DNA from: Leptospira venezuelensis
Lineage (GTDB): Bacteria; Spirochaetota; Leptospiria; Leptospirales; Leptospiraceae
Assembly (NCBI RefSeq): GCF_002150035.1
Contig: NZ_NETS01000007.1
Coordinates: 62,001-126,000, forward strand
DNA: 64,000 nt
Reading direction: 5' to 3'
Position numbers and translations under genes: made by a program. A model generated the notes under the pieces. That model was not told the origin of the DNA. It did no database searches and saw only the letters and a program-made list of their open reading frames with translations. Below are positions 49,970-59,588 of this stretch, piece by piece. How positions within the stretch are numbered: position 1 is the stretch's first letter; every line of letters begins with the position of its first letter.

Positions 49970-51055
49970 TTGAAATTATTCAAAAGAATCCTTCTGGTTT
50001 TGCTAAGTGTTTTCGCATTATTACTTCTGTTAGTTTACTTTTCTACATTCCATCCATCCGACTTGGAATCAGTACAAGTAAAATGTGAAGAAGGTGCTCC
50101 GAGCTTGGAGTCCACTAAACCGATCAAGGTATTCTCTTGGAATATACAATATTTCGCAGGTAGGAATCGTGTATTTTGGTATGATGTTCCGGATGAAACA
50201 GGGCCAGATACCGGACCGTCCAGAGAAGAAATAGAATCTACTCTCAAAAAAGTAGCGAATGTTATTTTAGAAAGAGATCCCGATTTTGTATTATTCCAAG
50301 AAGTAGATGACGGAGCTAAAAAAACTTATTCTGAAAATCAGTCGGAAAGAATTCTTCCTTTACTTTCAGACAAATATCCCTGCAAAACGGAAGCATTTTA
50401 TTGGAAGGCAGGTTTTGTTCCTCATCCAAAGATAATGGGATCTGTTGGAATGAAACTTACTATATTCAGTAAATATAAAATTCTTTCTGCTTCTCGCCAT
50501 CAGCTTCCTACTCCTCCCGCGGATCCTATTACCAAACAATTGCAGTTAAAACGTGCAATCTTAGAAGCTTCGATAGATGTAAAAGATAAAAAACCTTTGG
50601 TCCTTTTGAATACACATTTGGATGCATTCTCTATGGGGACAGACACAATGCAACGACAGGTTGCATTCATTGTTGATTTATTGGAAAAACTAGATTCAGA
50701 AAAATCGGAATGGGTTTTAGCAGGGGATTTTAATCTTCTTCCTCCGGGATTTTCCAGAAAACAATTACATCCTAACGGAGCTTATTATTATAGCGACGAT
50801 GAGGAAATTTCACCTCTATTCAATAAATGGAATTCTACAGCAAGCTTAGAAGAATTGAACGGACCTAATCAGGAAAAATTTTATACCCATGTTCCGAACG
50901 ATCCTCAAATCGCAAAACCCGATAGGACCATTGATTATATGTTCTATTCTAAGGGTTTAACTAAGAAAGAATATAACGTTTTAAAAGAAGGGGAGGCCAT
51001 TGAATCAAGCGATCATCTTCCTTTAGAGGGGACCTTCTCCCTGGAATCTCGTTAA
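49970..51055 (+). CDS. Endonuclease/exonuclease/phosphatase (EEP) family protein, membrane-anchored
   Basis: The 361-aa product from TTG 49970 (AGAGG 5 nt upstream) has an N-terminal hydrophobic segment (about 8-27) acting as anchor or signal. The EEP fold follows: VFSWNIQYF, ILERDPDFVLFQEVDD (metal Glu), VLLNTHLDAFSMGTD (His), VLAGDFNLLPPG (Asp/Asn) and SSDHLPLEGTF (catalytic Asp-His). Substrates in this superfamily include DNA, phosphoinositides and sphingomyelin, so a sphingomyelinase-like activity cannot be excluded but is not shown. It lies 70 bp before a VOC gene. Confidence 0.85.
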   Translation: MKLFKRILLVLLSVFALLLLLVYFSTFHPSDLESVQVKCEEGAPSLESTKPIKVFSWNIQYFAGRNRVFWYDVPDETGPDTGPSREEIESTLKKVANVILERDPDFVLFQEVDDGAKKTYSENQSERILPLLSDKYPCKTEAFYWKAGFVPHPKIMGSVGMKLTIFSKYKILSASRHQLPTPPADPITKQLQLKRAILEASIDVKDKKPLVLLNTHLDAFSMGTDTMQRQVAFIVDLLEKLDSEKSEWVLAGDFNLLPPGFSRKQLHPNGAYYYSDDEEISPLFNKWNSTASLEELNGPNQEKFYTHVPNDPQIAKPDRTIDYMFYSKGLTKKEYNVLKEGEAIESSDHLPLEGTFSLESR

Positions 51056-51125
51056 TCCGATCGGACAAATCCTTGCTCTTTTCTATAAGTGCAAGAATTT
51101 GGAAAAAAACGAAAGATAGGGCATT

Positions 51126-51584
51126 ATGAGACCGTTTAAAATTCTGGGAGTGCAGCAGATCGCAGTCGGCGGAGACAGTAAGGATAAACTCAAAAAATTT
51201 TGGGTGGATACTCTCGGATTGCAAAACATTGGTTCTTTTAGAAGTGAAAAAGAGAACGTAGATGAGGATATCCTACAGATGGGAAAGGGTCCTTACGCTG
51301 TAGAAGTGGATATCATGGAACCGGTAGATCCAAGTAAAAGTCCAAAAGTGAATGATCCAAAACTAAATCACATCGGACTTTGGGTAGATGATATCCATAA
51401 AGCTGTAGGATGGTTAAGCGCTCAAGGAGTTCGTTTTACTCCAGGCGGTATCCGTAAAGGTGCCGGCGGTCATGATGTGACTTTTATTCATCCGAAAGGA
51501 AATGAAGAATTTCCACTTTGCGGAGAGGGAGTTCTTGTAGAGCTTGTCCAAGCTCCTAAAGAAGTGATCGAAGCATTAGGCTGA
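51126..51584 (+). CDS. VOC (glyoxalase/dioxygenase fold) family protein
   Basis: The 152-aa product has two VOC beta-alpha-beta-beta-beta modules. These are GVQQIAVGGDSKDKLKKFWVDTLGLQNIG with later VEVDIMEPVDP, and LNHIGLWVDDIHKAVGWLSAQGVRFTPGG with GVLVELVQAP. Candidate metal ligands are His/Gln and Glu (HIGLWV, VELVQAP). The closest overall pattern is lactoylglutathione lyase or methylmalonyl-CoA epimerase, but the specific substrate cannot be given. A strong terminator follows. Confidence 0.8.
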   Translation: MRPFKILGVQQIAVGGDSKDKLKKFWVDTLGLQNIGSFRSEKENVDEDILQMGKGPYAVEVDIMEPVDPSKSPKVNDPKLNHIGLWVDDIHKAVGWLSAQGVRFTPGGIRKGAGGHDVTFIHPKGNEEFPLCGEGVLVELVQAPKEVIEALG

Positions 51585-51590
51585 AGATCG

Positions 51591-51621
51591 AAAAAAAGGA
51601 TCTCTTAGGAGATCCTTTTTT
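51591..51621. terminator. Bidirectional terminator between the VOC and cyclase genes
   Basis: GGATCTC-TTAG-GAGATCC stem flanked by an A-run on the left and a T-run on the right, between convergent genes. Confidence 0.85.
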
Positions 51622-51630
51622 ATATCTGAA

Positions 51631-53097
51631 TTATTTAATACCTTCTAGAAAGTAAGTGTGCATCGGGCCTTTTCCTTTTACCTCGATCACATTCCTATCT
51701 TCGAAATTATACTTATCTTTTAAGGCAAGATAGACGGATTCTGAAACATGGATTCTTCCTGTGGTTCCATGAGACTCCATACGAGAAGCAGTATTGACTG
51801 AATCGCCCCAAAGATCATATACGAATTTATTCTTTCCGATCACTCCGGCAACGACCTCGCCAGTATGAAGTCCTATACGAACATTAAACTCGAATTCTAA
51901 CTCAGGTTTTAATTCGTTCAAACGATGTATCATGTCGAGTGCTGCCTGAGCCGCTTTATGCGCGTGGTCTTCCGTTGGGACAGGAATTCCACCCGCTAAC
52001 ATATAACAATCGCCTATTGTTTTAATTTTTTCTAATTTATATTTGTCGGCGATCACGTCGAATTCTGTAAAAATACGATTTAAGATCTCTACAAGTCTAG
52101 TTGGAGTCTGGATCTTGGTGGTTAACTTAGAAAATCCGACTATATCGGCAAATAGTACGGTCGAAGAAGGGAAATAATCTGCAATAACACCTTCTCCTCC
52201 TTTTAAACGGTCTGCGATACTTCTGGGAAGAATGTTCAATAGAAGATTTTCGGACTTCTGCCTTTCTTCTTCTATGCTCTTATTTAATACTTCGATCTTT
52301 TCCAAAGAGTCTTTTAGTTCTTTGTTTCTTTTGGAAAGAGTTCTATATGCGTCCGCGTTATCCACGCCGATTGCCACATAGTTTGCCAAAGTTCTTAGAA
52401 TGTTCAGCTGGTTCGGTTGAAATGCATTTTTAGAATAACTATGGACCGTGAGTATCCCGATCAAACGTTCTTCTACTTTGAGCGGGAAATATAATGCAGA
52501 TTGGGAATTCTCTCCGAAATGTTTTCTGATATCTGCTAAATAATTCGGAAAGTCTTTTTCTAAATCTAAAGTGATCAGCTCTTTCTGTTGTTTTACACAA
52601 TAGGAAGAAGGGTTATCCTCTTCCAAAGAATCCACAGAAGGAGCCGGTACATATCTTCCATCTATTACGCAAAACTTATATTTGATCTCTTTCTTCTCTT
52701 CGTCGTAGGTTCCGAACGCGAGAACATCCATCGGAACGATGGATTTAGTATTTTCATAAACAGATTGTATGATAACTTTAGGTTCGAGAGAAGAAGTGAT
52801 GATCTTTCCGATCTCTGTTACAAGTTTGAGGTCCATATAAGCGGCCTCTAACATTATATTAGAATCGGTTAATGCTTCTTGGGTTTTGAGAAGTCTATGC
52901 TGAGTAGAGTCCCCAATCTTCATGATCTTTGAAGATTGTTTAAGAAGGGACTCGTAGGATCCTACAATGGCTTTTAATTTTTGTTTAGGATCCTCTTTGG
53001 TATTCGAATCTTCTAAAAAAGACTGAGCATCCGAGAGAAGTTTAAATTCCTGCTCGAAAAAAGTATTCTGTTCTTTCGAAGGTTCGTTCTTTTCCAC
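51631..53097 (-). CDS. GAF-domain class III adenylate cyclase (predicted effector of the Sia-like system)
   Basis: The 488-aa product has a coiled N-terminal stalk (about 1-90) with YESLLKQSSKIMKIGDSTQHRLL, the Y-LL--K-D pattern also seen in front of SiaC-regulated cyclases. A GAF domain spans about 95-255, and the class III catalytic domain about 300-480. VLFADIVGFSKLT holds the first metal Asp, EKIKTIGDCYMLAGG the substrate Lys, and FVYDLWGDSVNTASRMES the substrate Asp plus transition-state Asn/Arg. Lys and Asp at those places favour ATP, so cAMP is the likely product. It is the last gene of the operon, 21 bp after siaC. Confidence 0.88.
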   Translation of the reverse strand: MEKNEPSKEQNTFFEQEFKLLSDAQSFLEDSNTKEDPKQKLKAIVGSYESLLKQSSKIMKIGDSTQHRLLKTQEALTDSNIMLEAAYMDLKLVTEIGKIITSSLEPKVIIQSVYENTKSIVPMDVLAFGTYDEEKKEIKYKFCVIDGRYVPAPSVDSLEEDNPSSYCVKQQKELITLDLEKDFPNYLADIRKHFGENSQSALYFPLKVEERLIGILTVHSYSKNAFQPNQLNILRTLANYVAIGVDNADAYRTLSKRNKELKDSLEKIEVLNKSIEEERQKSENLLLNILPRSIADRLKGGEGVIADYFPSSTVLFADIVGFSKLTTKIQTPTRLVEILNRIFTEFDVIADKYKLEKIKTIGDCYMLAGGIPVPTEDHAHKAAQAALDMIHRLNELKPELEFEFNVRIGLHTGEVVAGVIGKNKFVYDLWGDSVNTASRMESHGTTGRIHVSESVYLALKDKYNFEDRNVIEVKGKGPMHTYFLEGIK

Positions 53098-53118
53098 TTG
53101 TTCCGCACGAAAGAAATC

Positions 53119-53493
53119 TTATTTATAAGATTTCATTTTGAAAGGCAGGGACAAATCAGATGAGAATTCCTCTCCGGTTTCCTGCATGTCTTCGTCGTCT
53201 TCTTTATAAAGCCACTCGACTTCTACCTTTCCGCCTTTGTCATGATATTTCTGGAGATTGTCCAAAATATCCATGATCACTTTGGAAGAGCTAGTATTAA
53301 AATAATCCATTTGAAATCGGAACTGGATTTGTTTGTTTGCAGTTTGGATTGCAGACAACCAGTCAAAAACTGGTTTATAAAACGCCATTGCGTTTTCTGG
53401 ATAAGATTCTCCGATAATTTCAGCGAGCCCCTTGTCCGATTCTAAGATGATTTCCGGTGAAGTTTTAGTCTGTTGTATATGTAAGGATTCCAT
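53119..53493 (-). CDS. siaC: SiaC-like (DUF1987) phospho-switch protein
   Basis: The 124-aa product is a DUF1987 domain. It has MAFYKPVFDWLSAIQT, QFRFQMDYFNTSSSKVIMDIL with the FNTSSSK segment where Pseudomonas SiaC is phosphorylated on Thr, and the acidic EWLYKEDDEDMQETGEEFS. In Pseudomonas, unphosphorylated SiaC binds and activates the diguanylate cyclase SiaD; SiaB phosphorylates it and SiaA dephosphorylates it. Here the next gene encodes an adenylate cyclase, which is the inferred target. It lies 2 bp after siaB. Confidence 0.85.
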   Translation of the reverse strand: MESLHIQQTKTSPEIILESDKGLAEIIGESYPENAMAFYKPVFDWLSAIQTANKQIQFRFQMDYFNTSSSKVIMDILDNLQKYHDKGGKVEVEWLYKEDDEDMQETGEEFSSDLSLPFKMKSYK

Positions 53494-53495
53494 GA

Positions 53496-54056
53496 TTAGT
53501 TTTCCTTCGTAAAGAATGCGGAGATCGTAAAAAAGGATAGTTTGCCATCCAATTTGTCGAAACGAAACACCAGAGGTCCATCTGACTTCCTGGCAATATC
53601 GATTAATCCCACACCTGCTCCTTTGCTATCTTCCGGTCTCTCCGATCTAAGTTGCTGTTGGTAGAAGGACTTTAATTCGTCCTTACTCATGGAGTTGATT
53701 TTTTGGATCCTTTCGGTCAAAAATTCGATCTTCTCGTTTAGTACCAAATTTCCCGAAGCAACATGGTAGCCAACCGAATTTTCCCTTACTATAAGGATCC
53801 CTACGCCTGCATCTTTCTGCTCTTCGTTAATTTTTCGCTCAGCGGAGTAGTGCAGCATATTTTGCGCTAGTTCAATAAATACCGCGAAAATTTTCTTTAT
53901 TTTTGATTCTGTGCTCAAAGAAGTCCGGATCATAGATCCTAACTCAGTTAGAACTTCCTGAGACAGTCTGCCCTTAAAGGATACGAGTAGATTAAACTCG
54001 CTAGTTTCCTGATAAGTCTTAAATAGATTTACGACTTCATTTTCCATCTTCAGCAT
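53496..54056 (-). CDS. siaB: SiaB-like (DUF6272) protein kinase
   Basis: The 186-aa product has a GHKL-type ATP-binding fold: FIELAQNMLHYSAERK (N-box with Glu/Asn for Mg-ATP), DAGVGILIVRE, and a glycine-rich lid SKGAGVGLIDIARKS. This matches SiaB, which phosphorylates SiaC rather than an anti-sigma-factor antagonist. ATG 54056 has AAGGAAG almost touching it; the ATG three codons on (54047) is better spaced. It lies 2 bp before siaC and 23 bp after the large kinase/phosphatase gene. Confidence 0.83.
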   Translation of the reverse strand: MLKMENEVVNLFKTYQETSEFNLLVSFKGRLSQEVLTELGSMIRTSLSTESKIKKIFAVFIELAQNMLHYSAERKINEEQKDAGVGILIVRENSVGYHVASGNLVLNEKIEFLTERIQKINSMSKDELKSFYQQQLRSERPEDSKGAGVGLIDIARKSDGPLVFRFDKLDGKLSFFTISAFFTKEN

Positions 54057-54079
54057 CTTCCTTTTTCAGAAACATCTCC

Positions 54080-57000
54080 TCATCTTCCCCCCAATATCAC
54101 ACCGACTAGTGTTATGTCGTCCCGTTGAGCTTCTCCATTTTGGTGAGCTAATAGGAAGGATTCTAAACGTTCTTTTTGTTCTTCACAGGAAAGATGTTCT
54201 ATCCCGCTTAAGAAGTTTAATAATCCTTTTGTACCAATTTTTTGTCGGTCCGGATTCGGCTGGTCCATAAAGCCGTCCGTGGTTAAGTAAACACTCGTAC
54301 GTATTCCTTTTTCTAAGGGAATGGAGTGTGTAGTAAATTTTCGCGTTTCTTCTTTTTGCCTGCCGCCGATCGAGAATCTATCACCTTTAATTTCGGTCAA
54401 GACTCCGCCTTTTCCTATAAAAATAGGCCGTTTTGCTCCCGCAAAGTATAAATTATTTCCCTCAATCTTTAATAGACAAAGATCCATTCCGTCTCTGGAA
54501 TTTGTTTGGTCCATGTCCTGTTTAAGGGCCTGTCTTACTTTTTTATGCAATTGTTCTAAAATAGAACCTGGATCAGTAATGCCAATTTCGTTCACGATTT
54601 GATTGAGCAAAGTATTTCCTATCATGGACATAAGAGCTCCAGGAACTCCGTGGCCAGTACAATCTACCGATGCGATATATATTGTATCTTCCTGTTTTGA
54701 AAACCAGTAAAAATCACCTGATACTATATCTTTTGGACGGAATACTACAAAATAATCGGAAAGCGCGCTTCCTAACACTTCAGGAGAAGGTAAAATAGCC
54801 TGCTGGATATTCAATGAATATGTAATACTATCCGTAATATGCTGGTTTTTTAATGCCAGATCGTCGTTGGCTTGAGCCAACTCTTTGGTCCTTTCTGCTA
54901 CTTTACTTTCCAAATTCGCATAGAGTAATGCGTTGTCGATGGAAATTGCTGCTTGAGAAGATAGAATGGAGATAGTCTGCAGTCTATCCGAAGTGAAAGC
55001 AGCCTCGGAAAGATTATTCTCCAAATATAATATACCAATCAGCTCTCCCTGCTTGATAATTGGAGAACATAGAACGGATTTTGTTTTCCTTTCTCTAATA
55101 TACGGATCTTTGTTGAACTTCTCATCCGCGAATGCGTTACGCAGCACCAGATCTTCTTTGGTTCTCTCCACATAGTAGATAACGCTGATAGGTATATTTT
55201 TGCTTTCTTGGATCGGGATCCCCTGGAGAACTCTGATCTCATCGTCGGTTGTGCTACCTTCCGCTTCTACGAAAAGTTTGCCGTCCCTTCTTAAGATCAT
55301 GACTCCTTTTTCCGCTCCCACGTTCTCGATGGAGATCTGCATCAAAGTATCCAATAAGGATTCTAGTTTGATCTCTCCGGAGATTGCGGTGGAACTTTTG
55401 AGAATGGATTGGAAATCCAAAGTCTGACCGGAATATACTTCCGTAGCAGAAGCAGTTCTTGTGCTTAAGGTCCCGATTGTGCGGGTAGTGCGGAAGGTGT
55501 CCCTTCCGCCCTTGTCTCGGATGAATTCAGGGAATTTGGCTTTGAGAAGTTCCTGCTTTTTGGTAGCTCCCCATCTTCCATATTTTTGGTATGCTTCTGC
55601 GATGTACTGGGACCCGATCTTAGCGCTTCCTTTGGAGAACCAAAATTTGGATGCGAGTTCTGCGGCTAAAGCCTCGTCATTATAATATTCATTTTTGCCT
55701 GCAAGTTGAACTGCTTGTTCGTATGTTTTAGCCGCTTTCCAGTTCTTATATTCTAGTCTTGCAAGTTCAGCTTCTACTAAAAGAAATTTATGTTCGAAGT
55801 TTTCTGGAGCATTTGTAGAAAGAAGTTTTAACTTTTCTTGGTTCTTCTTGATCCTTTCTAAGAACTTAGCCTTTTGTTCTTGTGTAGAAAGTTTATAGTT
55901 CGCGGCCATCGCTAAAGAATATAGATAAGCATGTTCCTCTACGGCGATCTGACCAGAAATGAATCCAAGCATACTTTCGGATTCTTCTAATTCTTTTAAT
56001 GCACTCTCTGACTCTCCATAACTAAGAAGGGTTCTAGCTTTCATTATCTTGAAAAGACAAACAGGGAAAGGGCTTTGGTGAGAATTACATAATTCAATAT
56101 AATCCTGCTCACTCATATCATCGATGGAGAATTCTAAATGAGAGGAAGTTTTTCCTCTTAGATTGGAAACTACCAACGCAGATGCAAGAACAGTGTCTAT
56201 CGCTAAGTTGTTTTTTACTTTGCGAGTAAATTTTAAGAGACCATCTATTTTAGGTTTTACTAATTCTAAATTCTTGGATTGTAAAACTACGTTTACTGCG
56301 TCGTTCATTGCACAGTAACCGCCATGTAGGAATTCCCCTGATTCTAAACTGGCTTGGATACCTCTATGGTTAATCTCTTCCGAATATTTTAAATGTCTTA
56401 CGAAAGGAGTTGTGTAGTTCGCGAGAATATTCGCTGCCTTGGTGATCCCGCTCGGATTTTTATACTTTTCACTTACCTTTATGGCAAGTTCTGCGAATTC
56501 GTAACCTTTTCTATATTGTTGGAATCCTGAAGTAAGAAGGATCGCATACATAGAATAGCCATAAGGATCGGAAAGGTTTCCATACTTCAAGAATAGGTTT
56601 ACCATCTTCAATGAAACAATAGGGAAGAGGGATAATGCAAAATTATAAACAGTAGGAATAGCACTGATAAGTAGATTCACTGCCATGATCTGTTCTTGTT
56701 TTTGGATCAGTGGGAGGTCCAACAAGGAATCCACTGTCTTTTCTTCTAGGGCCTTGTTTACGATCTCTATTTCTTCATTCGTTACCTTTTCGTGATCTTT
56801 TTCAGGAATATCCACACCTAATGGTTGGAGTGCCTTGATGATCATTGGAAGAGCTAAGTCAAATTTTCCAAGAGCAGAGTATTGGATGATTAATAGGTTA
56901 CAAGCATCTGCTTTTTCGATCGGAGATCTTGCGTATTTTAATAGTGTGTCTATCGTCTTCTGAGAATCTTCGAAGTTTCCTGTTAGATATTGGGTTTCGC

Positions 57001-59458
57001 CCAACTCTCTAAAAATAGAATAACAAAGATCATACTTAGTATTCCAAAGAGCATCATCTCCTTGAGATGCTTCCGGAAGAAGGAAGAGTAATTCTCTTGC
57101 CTTTGCGATATAAGAAAGCGCAGGTTTATAAGCTGTAGAATTTTTAGCCTTTTTTCCCGCGATTAAATCTAACTGAGCTAATTTTAATTTTTCTGAGGAC
57201 TCTGTAATCAATCCAGAGCCAATATTCATGTGATTTGCAATATCGAAAATATTGTCTTCGATCTGCTTTGAATCTGCTCCTTCTATCAGGAATCTTCCTA
57301 ATTGCAGGCGGATCTTCTTTTTCTTTTCTTCTTCTATAATTTCGTAAGCGGCTTGTTGGACCCTATCATGTTGGAATCGGAAAGTTACTGTTTTTGCAGT
57401 TTGGTAATTTTTATCCTTATTCGCTGCGGTTTCCTCGAAAGATTCTGCAAGACGATAATTCTCTCCGATTGGGACGATCAATTCTTCCGCGATTGTTTCT
57501 TGTAAAGAGCCGAGCGCTGTTTTGTAATCAGTTTCCAAAATCCGAGTGAGAAGTGCCAGGTCGAAACTACTTCCAATACATGCAGCCATCTCCAGGGTCT
57601 CCTGGATCTTAGGAGAAAGTTTACGGATCCTGTTTACTAAAAGTTCTACAACATTATCCGAAATCTTAGTGTTTCTAATCTTGGCGATATCCCATTTCCA
57701 GAGACCTTCTCCAGGTTTTCCGGAACCCTGATCGAAATAGACCGAGTCTTCCTTAGCGAGTTGTTTCAGAAGTTCCCCGATAAAGAATGGGTTTCCTCCT
57801 GTTTTGGAATGGATGATTTCCGCGAGTTCGGAGGTTTTATCTTCCGAAATATAAAGACTGTCTGAGAGTAATTGTCTTACGTCTTTTAATGCCAGAGGTT
57901 GGAGAACAATCTTATACGGATCCAGGCCTTCTTTTTCCAGAGTATCTAATAATACTTGGAAAGGATGAGAAGAATCTACCTCATTGTCTCTATAAGCTAA
58001 TATGATGAAAAGATAATTTACGGTTACATCTTCCATCAGGTTTTTGAGAAGTTCTAAGGAAGCTGTATCCGCCCATTGCATATCATCCAGAAAGATCGCG
58101 AGTGGATGTTCTGGACTTGCAAAAACCTTAATGAAGTTTTGGAATACTATATAAAAACGGTTCGCATTCTCTTGGGGCCCAAGTTCCGGAACAGGATCTT
58201 GTTTCCCGATAATGATCTCGAGTTCCGGGATCACATCTGTGACCACCTTTCCGTTTGCACCTACTGCCTTTTTGATCTTACTCTTCCAAGCTTCGATCCT
58301 TTCCGGAGACTCGGTCAGTATCAATTCCACCAAACTGGAGAATACTTGAATGATTGCTGAGAAAGGAAGGTTGCGATTATACTGATCGAACTTTCCTGAA
58401 ATAAAGTAACCTTTTGATTCTGTGAGAGGCTTATTGATTTCCTTCACTAAGGAAGATTTTCCCACACCGGAATATCCTCCGATCAAAACCATTCTGGATC
58501 TTCCGTTTGTCGCAACGGATTTGAATTCTTCCAAAAGTGTTTTGATATACTCGTCCCTTCCGTAAAGTTTTTGGGGGATCTTGAATTCAGTAGAAAAATC
58601 TGTTTGGGCAAGAGGGAAAGAAGGGAAGTCTGTCTTTTCTTTCCAGAGTGCGTAAGCCTTCTCCAAATCTCCTTGGAGTCCTCTTGCGGTTTGGTATCTG
58701 TCTTCTGCATTTTTTGCCAGAAGTTTCATTATGATTTCTGAAAGTACTGTAGGAACCTCGGATCTTGCTTCTTTTGGAGAAGCTGGGATCTTAGCTAAAT
58801 GAGAATGTACTAATTGTAAAAGGTCATCCCCATCAAATGGAAGTTTCCCGAGCAACATCTCGTAGTAAGTAATTCCTAAAGAGTAAAAATCACTTCTATA
58901 ATCTACGGATCGGTTCATTCTTCCGGTTTGCTCTGGCGAAACATAATGGATGGAACCTTCTAAAATATTCGGTGCTGACCAGGAAGTTTCTTCCTTATTT
59001 AGTTTAGTGGAAATCCCGAAGTCTATGATCCGTATTTGTTTTTCATCTTTGTTGAATATTATGTTTTCCGGTTTTAAGTCTTTGTGTATGATCTTTTTGG
59101 AATGGATCTCACTTAGTCTTTCTGCAAGTTGGATAGCAATAGGGAAGAAGTCCGAAAGAGTCATCGGCTTTTTGGAGATAAAATCCTTTAGGGAACCTCC
59201 AGGCACGAAGTCCATAAAAAGTGCAAATCCATCCTGCAACTTTTCGAACTTGATAGGTTTAACAAAATAACCAGAAGAAAGTAAATTTAGGATCTCGAAT
59301 TCATTTCTAAGATTTACCACCGAAGGATGTAGTTCGTCCAAAACAGGAAGAAATTTGATGATGACGGACCTATTGTCCTCTTTACGAACAGCTTTATAAA
59401 CTTCGGACGCAGATTCGGCATTGAGTCTTTCTTTTAGTTCGAACCCTGTTACGATCAT
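54080..59458 (-). CDS. Giant Ser/Thr kinase-ATPase-GAF-PP2C signalling protein (predicted SiaA role)
   Basis: The 1,792-aa product has an N-terminal Hanks kinase (1-270: Lys35, HKDLKPEN with Asp127, DFG at 146-148). An AAA/STAND ATPase follows (about 297-600, Walker A GGYSGVGKSS at 327-336), then a long helical repeat region (about 680-1300), a GAF domain (about 1345-1510), a coiled coil and a C-terminal SpoIIE/PP2C phosphatase (about 1570-1792: VSGDFYWFSKQ, ASVDCTGHGVPGALMSMIGN, TTDGFMDQ). The PP2C domain would play the SiaA role of dephosphorylating SiaC; the kinase and GAF would sense inputs. First gene of the operon; all key catalytic residues appear intact. Confidence 0.87.
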   Translation of the reverse strand: MIVTGFELKERLNAESASEVYKAVRKEDNRSVIIKFLPVLDELHPSVVNLRNEFEILNLLSSGYFVKPIKFEKLQDGFALFMDFVPGGSLKDFISKKPMTLSDFFPIAIQLAERLSEIHSKKIIHKDLKPENIIFNKDEKQIRIIDFGISTKLNKEETSWSAPNILEGSIHYVSPEQTGRMNRSVDYRSDFYSLGITYYEMLLGKLPFDGDDLLQLVHSHLAKIPASPKEARSEVPTVLSEIIMKLLAKNAEDRYQTARGLQGDLEKAYALWKEKTDFPSFPLAQTDFSTEFKIPQKLYGRDEYIKTLLEEFKSVATNGRSRMVLIGGYSGVGKSSLVKEINKPLTESKGYFISGKFDQYNRNLPFSAIIQVFSSLVELILTESPERIEAWKSKIKKAVGANGKVVTDVIPELEIIIGKQDPVPELGPQENANRFYIVFQNFIKVFASPEHPLAIFLDDMQWADTASLELLKNLMEDVTVNYLFIILAYRDNEVDSSHPFQVLLDTLEKEGLDPYKIVLQPLALKDVRQLLSDSLYISEDKTSELAEIIHSKTGGNPFFIGELLKQLAKEDSVYFDQGSGKPGEGLWKWDIAKIRNTKISDNVVELLVNRIRKLSPKIQETLEMAACIGSSFDLALLTRILETDYKTALGSLQETIAEELIVPIGENYRLAESFEETAANKDKNYQTAKTVTFRFQHDRVQQAAYEIIEEEKKKKIRLQLGRFLIEGADSKQIEDNIFDIANHMNIGSGLITESSEKLKLAQLDLIAGKKAKNSTAYKPALSYIAKARELLFLLPEASQGDDALWNTKYDLCYSIFRELGETQYLTGNFEDSQKTIDTLLKYARSPIEKADACNLLIIQYSALGKFDLALPMIIKALQPLGVDIPEKDHEKVTNEEIEIVNKALEEKTVDSLLDLPLIQKQEQIMAVNLLISAIPTVYNFALSLFPIVSLKMVNLFLKYGNLSDPYGYSMYAILLTSGFQQYRKGYEFAELAIKVSEKYKNPSGITKAANILANYTTPFVRHLKYSEEINHRGIQASLESGEFLHGGYCAMNDAVNVVLQSKNLELVKPKIDGLLKFTRKVKNNLAIDTVLASALVVSNLRGKTSSHLEFSIDDMSEQDYIELCNSHQSPFPVCLFKIMKARTLLSYGESESALKELEESESMLGFISGQIAVEEHAYLYSLAMAANYKLSTQEQKAKFLERIKKNQEKLKLLSTNAPENFEHKFLLVEAELARLEYKNWKAAKTYEQAVQLAGKNEYYNDEALAAELASKFWFSKGSAKIGSQYIAEAYQKYGRWGATKKQELLKAKFPEFIRDKGGRDTFRTTRTIGTLSTRTASATEVYSGQTLDFQSILKSSTAISGEIKLESLLDTLMQISIENVGAEKGVMILRRDGKLFVEAEGSTTDDEIRVLQGIPIQESKNIPISVIYYVERTKEDLVLRNAFADEKFNKDPYIRERKTKSVLCSPIIKQGELIGILYLENNLSEAAFTSDRLQTISILSSQAAISIDNALLYANLESKVAERTKELAQANDDLALKNQHITDSITYSLNIQQAILPSPEVLGSALSDYFVVFRPKDIVSGDFYWFSKQEDTIYIASVDCTGHGVPGALMSMIGNTLLNQIVNEIGITDPGSILEQLHKKVRQALKQDMDQTNSRDGMDLCLLKIEGNNLYFAGAKRPIFIGKGGVLTEIKGDRFSIGGRQKEETRKFTTHSIPLEKGIRTSVYLTTDGFMDQPNPDRQKIGTKGLLNFLSGIEHLSCEEQKERLESFLLAHQNGEAQRDDITLVGVILGGR

Positions 59459-59536
59459 CCTTCTACTTCACCTTTATTTTTATATTCCATCTAAAAAGCC
59501 AAGGCCATCAATAAGAATTTAGCCCTGGGCTTCAAA

Positions 59537-59560
59537 AGCCTGGACCTTTCGGGACAGGCT
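59537..59560 (-). terminator. Hairpin after the FabH-like gene, before the signalling operon
   Basis: On the minus strand AGCCTG pairs with CAGGCT (inner CC/GG), followed by TTTTG. It separates the FabH-like gene from the kinase gene, whose promoter is not resolved. Confidence 0.5.
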
Positions 59561-59588
59561 CTTATATTATATTCCAAATATCGAATTA

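Noticed and set aside
53119..53493. Possibility that the SiaC-like protein is an ordinary STAS anti-sigma antagonist
   Set aside because: The FNTSSSK segment and the acidic C-terminal stretch match DUF1987, not the STAS DSSG pattern.
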